From Plasmodium malariae (Eukaryota > Apicomplexa > Aconoidasida > Haemosporida > Plasmodiidae), in NCBI RefSeq assembly GCF_900090045.1, contig NC_041784.1, positions 1,714,001 to 1,778,000 of the forward strand: a stretch of DNA of 64,000 nt. The letters run 5' to 3'. The translations under genes were made by a program, and so were the position numbers. The notes beneath the pieces were generated by a model that was not told the DNA's origin, ran no database searches, and worked only from the letters and a program-made list of their open reading frames with translations. Positions 59,682 through 64,000 of the stretch are shown here, one piece after another (within the stretch, counting starts at the first letter, position 1; every line of letters begins with the position of its first letter).

Positions 59682-62671
59682 TAAAAATGGTTAATAGATT
59701 AATTTAAAATTAAGAAATATGGTTTCCACTGCGAAAGTAGTTACTAAAAGTAAAAATAACTCTGGCGGATACAGACACCTAGGCACAAAAGTATTCATAT
59801 CAATGCACATATAACAATAAATTGAACAAACAAACTCTTTACTTTTTTTAGCAAAAAGGAGGGTAAGGAGATATGTAAATTATGTTTTACAAAGGAATAT
59901 GAAGAAATAACGAGTAAAAGGCAGTTCAAAAATTTTTTTCTTTTGAAGTTTTCTTTTACTAAAACACTTGATGAATATAGTAACATAGGTTATTCATCAT
60001 TATTGCATTTAATTTTTCATTAATTAGTTTCAATAAATTTTATGTACTTCTGGGGTAAAATTTTCATATTCGTTTAGTATTATTTAAAAAAATTTTGTTT
60101 GTTTGCTTGTTTTTTTTTTTTTTTTGATTAAGATGAATGCACAACTTTTGAAGTTTTATATCAAGACATCCCTGAAAGAACAGAAACCTTTGAAACTGGA
60201 ATGAAGTACAACTTAATTGTTGTGTCCATTCCTAACCAAGTTAAGAAGTGATTATATAGAAATGCAATTAACCTCAAGAATGTAAATTTTCAATGATATA
60301 CATATGAAAATATGCATGTATAATTTTTCATTATTTTTTTATTTATTTTTGCACTTAAAAGCCAAATAAAAACAGCATTAAGGGTTCACGAGTTAGCAAT
60401 CTGTGGCTATTGAATTATTGGAAACATGTAATTATAATAAAATGGAGTTAACGTACTATTTAATCAATTATTCATAATTAAAGATAAAGAATTTGCATAT
60501 ATATATATATTATTATTATTATTATTATTATTGTTACAGTTTTTTTTTTCTTTTTTTATTGCGACCATTTAAGAATACAAAAAAATTTGGAAGTAACCTG
60601 TTGGCACTACCAGAAAAGGAAAAGACATCGTTGTCCACTGAAATATTTAACGATTTACTACAATCCCAAAATTTAGATGGTACATAATTACTTTTTCCGC
60701 TAGTATATACATGTATGTACACATATATATGCTCTAGTAGGATATATATGTATATCTCAGAATATTCTCTTTCCGCATAATTTCTGAGCAGACATGAATA
60801 AAATTATAGTTGACATATTAAAGATGCCGAATAATAATTCCTGTTTGAGTAAAATTTGTAAAACGACCAAATTAACCTTAATATTAATTAGCATTTGCAG
60901 TAACTTTTTAAAATACTCAAAAATGGACATTTTTGCGTACGATATATACAACAAAATTAAATCGAACAAATGGCTAAATCCTAGCTCAAAAGGACATACC
61001 TTAGCAAGTAAAATAAAAAAAAAAAAAAAAGTTTAATCTAAAAAAATGTAATGCTCATAAGAGTCAATCTGTTAGAAGCAGTTTTTTCCGTTGAGAGTTG
61101 TTTATCTGATTGTACCTGAACATAGATATATACAAATATATGCCCATACGTACGCGGAATGAGAACATCACTTGCATTTGTTGCATGTGCAGGGGTAAGA
61201 GCGCCTCACTGTTTTTTTATATGCTTGGATGAAATAATAATGAAGGACTTAGTTAAATTTTGCAATTATTTCTGTAACATTAAACTACTCAACGTTAAAA
61301 AGGATTCTTTTAATATATTACTAACTCAAAAATACGACATATTAGTCATAAACATAAATAATTTGAGTAATTCTCAAATAAATGTATTAGTGGAGTTAAT
61401 GAAAAATGGGATTTACAAGAATAAAAAATGTTTTTTTCCGATATCAACTACTTTTTGGGTCTATGCTGTAAAACCATATATAAGAAATGAGCAGGTAAGA
61501 AACCGGGTGAACGACATGACATGTGTTGGTGTGCATTTATGTATATATGTATGTGTACTTTTATGTGTTCCCATGTGCATATAATGGATGGATACCCCCA
61601 CGCTCACTCACATGCATATATGTATATATATGTATATATATGCATATTCGTGAGAAACGTTACTTGCATACAACGAATAAACCTGTATAGGAGTTTAATG
61701 CATACATCAAGGAAGATTTGTTAGCACGTTTTGACTTCTTGTTTGAACTAAGTTTTGAAGATGTTGATGATTTAATCGATGAAATATTGAAAACAACAGA
61801 TGATGTTGAAAACAAAAATTTTGACTTTTATTTTGAATTAAATAATAAATATTCCTATTTAAAAAAAAGCAATTTATCTAATTTTGAATTTAGCGAAATG
61901 AGTGATATAACGAAATCGATCATTCAAAAGTACTTTAACATGGCTGCGGATTTGTCAACGTTAACTATGTAAGTAGTGATACTTAAAATCGTAAAAACAT
62001 ACCTATGTACGTATATATATATGTATTTGTACACATGTTTTATTTTTACTTCCATTCTTTCTATATCACTCAAAACGTGTTTTTTGGTTGGCCATAGATG
62101 AGGGAGTTCCACAATACAATTACCTTTACATTTATCTTTATTTTTACCTTTATATTTATATTTATCTTTATCTTTACCTTTATATTTATCTTTATCTCTA
62201 CCTTTACCTTTATATTTATCTTTATCTCTACCTTTACCTTTATATTTATCTTTATCTTTACCTTTACATTTATCTTTATTTTTACCTTTATATTTATATT
62301 TATCTTTATCTTTACCTTTATATTTATCTTTATCTTTACCTTTATATTTATCTTTATCTCTACCTTTATATATATCTTTATCTTTACCTCTTTTTTCTTT
62401 TTTTTTTATTCCCAGATACCACATAGGAATTTGCGAATTGTTATGTATCAGTGTGTCTATTTTATTAGGGAAAAATGAATGCCTCATTGAGCACGTTGTG
62501 TTAGGACTGTTTTTATACGACACTTTTGTATCTTCTAAAAAAAATGAACTAACTCAATTTGATAAGAATATCTTAAAAAGCATAATAGACCCCCCGAACA
62601 ATGAAAGTACCTCTTTTCAGAAATTAATGAATTATTTTTCGTCCTATATAAATGCCACGGTAAATCTGTAA
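58543..62671 (+). CDS. Degenerate MCM protein, MCMDC2-like (12 exons)
   Basis: Exons join in phase: 58543-58778, 58948-59062, 59175-59267, 59385-59593, 59852-59988, 60133-60239, 60362-60427, 60574-60679, 60792-61007, 61193-61494, 61691-61968, 62416-62671. The product is 706 residues (human MCMDC2: 681). The layout is MCM-like: an N-terminal part, an OB-like segment (FEVLYQDIPERTETF then YNLIVVSIPNQ), a helical linker (STEIFNDLLQ) and an AAA-like part. The P-loop and Walker B residues are missing (HCFFICLDEIIMKDL and DILVININNLS). FFPISTTFWVYAV matches the FPxxxxFWxFV stretch I recall in MCMDC2, and ICELLCISVSILLGKNE fits its C-terminal helices. MCMDC2 proteins act in meiotic recombination and lack ATPase motifs. 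An alternative last exon at 63240-63287 after a strong acceptor is possible. Assignment is strong for MCM-like and moderate for MCMDC2. Confidence 0.82.
62110..62395. repeat. Intronic 12/18-bp minisatellite
   Basis: A tract of tttatctttacctttata-type units fills most of the last intron of the MCMDC2-like gene. The minus strand is open for about 100 codons as Lys-Asp-Lys-Tyr-Lys-Gly repeats, but it has no independent support as a gene. It doubles as a very long pyrimidine-rich tract before the acceptor at 62415. Confidence 0.92.
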
Positions 62672-63305
62672 TTGCGTAGGAAAAAAAAAAAAAGCCTACT
62701 GGAAAGAACTACATGTATATGATGAAGATTGTGAATGTATGCACTTATATGTATACCTATTTGTACATTCATCACTCGTATTACATACTTATCACAACAT
62801 AACGTGTTAACGAAAAAATAGAAAGCACTTTTCTATTTTTTGTTCACAAATAATGCGTATTTTTTTCGTTTTGTTTAATGTCTGTTAATACTCATATATT
62901 TTATTACGATCGCCAAAGCTATAATGTATATTCGTTTCTTTGAATATATAAAAAATACATATTAAATAATGGATTTATGTTGTTTCCTTTAAAGTTGTGT
63001 ACTTTATTATTTTAATTTTAATTTTTTTTTTTTTTTTTTTTTTTATTTCAATATACAAAAATAGAAAAAATAATAACTTAAACATTAATTTAGCTGTTAA
63101 CGAATGTTGTTTATGTTCTCATTTAACAACAATGTATTATTATTTTTACTCTAATTTTTTTCCATTATAACTTTAAAAAAAATAAAATAAAAATAAAGAA
63201 TAAATGGCAACATGTGTTAATAATTAGTTTTTTTTACAGCTAAATATTGATGAAAATGGAATTAAATGTATAAAAAAGTTGATGTAAAAACTGCGCAAAT
63301 ATATG

Positions 63306-63348
<43 letters not shown>

Positions 63349-63683
63349 GTGTTGGAGAAATATATATACAAATATATATTTATGTATGAATGGGTAATAA
63401 TGCGAGTAAAAAAAAAAAAAAATGTAGCTATACTCACTTTCATACTTGAAAGGTTGAAGATAAAAATTAATACAACAGTGTGAGAATTACAATAATTTAA
63501 GAACTGTTTAAATAAAAATAAGTATATTGTAATTACAAGATATTATTCTCTCTTTCTATATATATAAATATACATATATATATTTATATGCACATGTGTA
63601 AATACTCAGACCGTGTACGAGATACAATTCTGCACATTTTGTCCTTCATCATAATTCAGTTTTGTGTCTTATCAATGTTCATA
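62672..63683. other. Convergent intergenic region
   Basis: About 1 kb with poly(T), poly(A) and (TA)n (63310-63345). It includes a strong acceptor (ttttttttacag ending at 63239) followed by a 16-codon open stretch to a stop at 63285-63287, a possible last exon of the MCMDC2-like gene. Confidence 0.55.
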
Positions 63684-64000
63684 TTAAATAAGCTTTTGTA
63701 ATTCATCGTAGAAGACAAGGACAAGTGCTCCCCCAGCGCCTCTAATGACGTTAGCCCATGCCCCTTTAAAGAACCCTCCAAGGCCTTCATTCTTCAAAAT
63801 CTTAATCCAACAATCTATTGTATTTTTGTATTGAATTTCTTCCTTTGCTTTCCTACCTGACATCATCATCATTCTTCTTCTGACCGTATCGAATGGATAG
63901 GAAATGAGACCTGCTAATATGGTAACTGATTGAGCAACAGCCCATTTAAATACAATATGTGTATTTTTATCATTATTGAATAAAAGAGCTTTTGCACTGT
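63684..64000 (-). CDS. ADP/ATP carrier, C-terminal part (continues past window end)
   Basis: The last 105 codons of a mitochondrial carrier; the 5-prime end lies beyond 64000. It carries the ADP/ATP carrier hallmark RRRMMMMSG directly after YPFDTV, the third PX[D/E]xx[K/R] carrier motif. Further on is [18 protein letters not shown] and a last transmembrane helix with [15 protein letters not shown]. This protein exchanges ADP for ATP across the mitochondrial inner membrane. No intron appears in this part. Its neighbour order with the MCM-like, pyruvate kinase II and polymerase zeta genes matches what I recall for P. falciparum chromosome 10. Confidence 0.96.
   Translation of the reverse strand, partial: SAKALLFNNDKNTHIVFKWAVAQSVTILAGLISYPFDTVRRRMMMMSGRKAKEEIQYKNTIDCWIKILKNEGLGGFFKGAWANVIRGAGGALVLVFYDELQKLI

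Noticed and set aside
61924..62523. 199-codon minus-strand Lys/Asp/Tyr frame
   Set aside because: Antisense of the intronic minisatellite plus parts of flanking exons that are clearly coding on the plus strand.
1..64000. tRNA, rRNA, CRISPR arrays, transposons
   Set aside because: No cloverleaf boxes, rRNA cores, spacer arrays or transposase-like frames were recognised; the repeats seen are simple tandem repeats.

Overview
The window is nuclear DNA of a malaria parasite (Plasmodium). It is extremely AT-rich with long poly(A)/poly(T) and (TA)n runs between genes. Housekeeping genes are cut by many short AT-rich GT-AG introns, and there are Asn- and Glu-rich low-complexity proteins plus a tandem family of merozoite surface protein 3 (MSP3) genes. 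From memory, the right-hand gene order (acetyl-CoA transporter, Asn-rich protein, DNA polymerase zeta, pyruvate kinase II, MCM-like protein, ADP/ATP carrier) matches P. falciparum chromosome 10 next to its MSP3 locus. The base composition and the N-terminal NLR-K/N-G signatures suggest a human or primate parasite such as P. malariae, with P. ovale as the alternative. I cannot separate these two by eye.

Positions 1-25900 hold a head-to-tail array of eight plus-strand MSP3-family loci separated by 1.5-3.2 kb. Six look intact, at 41, 3012, 7385, 10863, 20939 and 24360. One (17594-18487) has a full reading frame but no ATG. One (about 13570-15533) is a clear pseudogene. Members share a signal peptide, an NLRxG-type motif near residue 25-45, a variable repeat-bearing centre, a Glu/Asp-rich stretch and usually a short hydrophobic helical tail. 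None has a membrane anchor.

Positions 26000-36600 begin the conserved block. It contains a three-exon gene for a basic, probably mitochondrial protein (28000-29245), a TXNDC9/phosducin-like-3 type thioredoxin-fold gene assembled from seven tiny exons (minus, 29602-31048 and beyond), and a nine-exon acetyl-CoA transporter of the SLC33A1/AT-1 family (minus, 32359-35774).

Positions 36695-64000 hold a giant Asn-rich protein with a UBA/CUE-like N-terminus, then a 4.6 kb repeat-rich gap that may hide a small multi-exon gene. They are followed by the catalytic subunit of DNA polymerase zeta, apicoplast-type pyruvate kinase II, a twelve-exon degenerate MCM protein that looks like MCMDC2, and the 3-prime end of the mitochondrial ADP/ATP carrier.

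The two halves behave differently. The MSP3 array is single-exon, antigenic and fast-changing, with decay and signature drift. The right half is conserved housekeeping sequence in which most exons can be joined by reading frame, splice phase and family motifs. Minisatellites lie at several boundaries and inside one intron.
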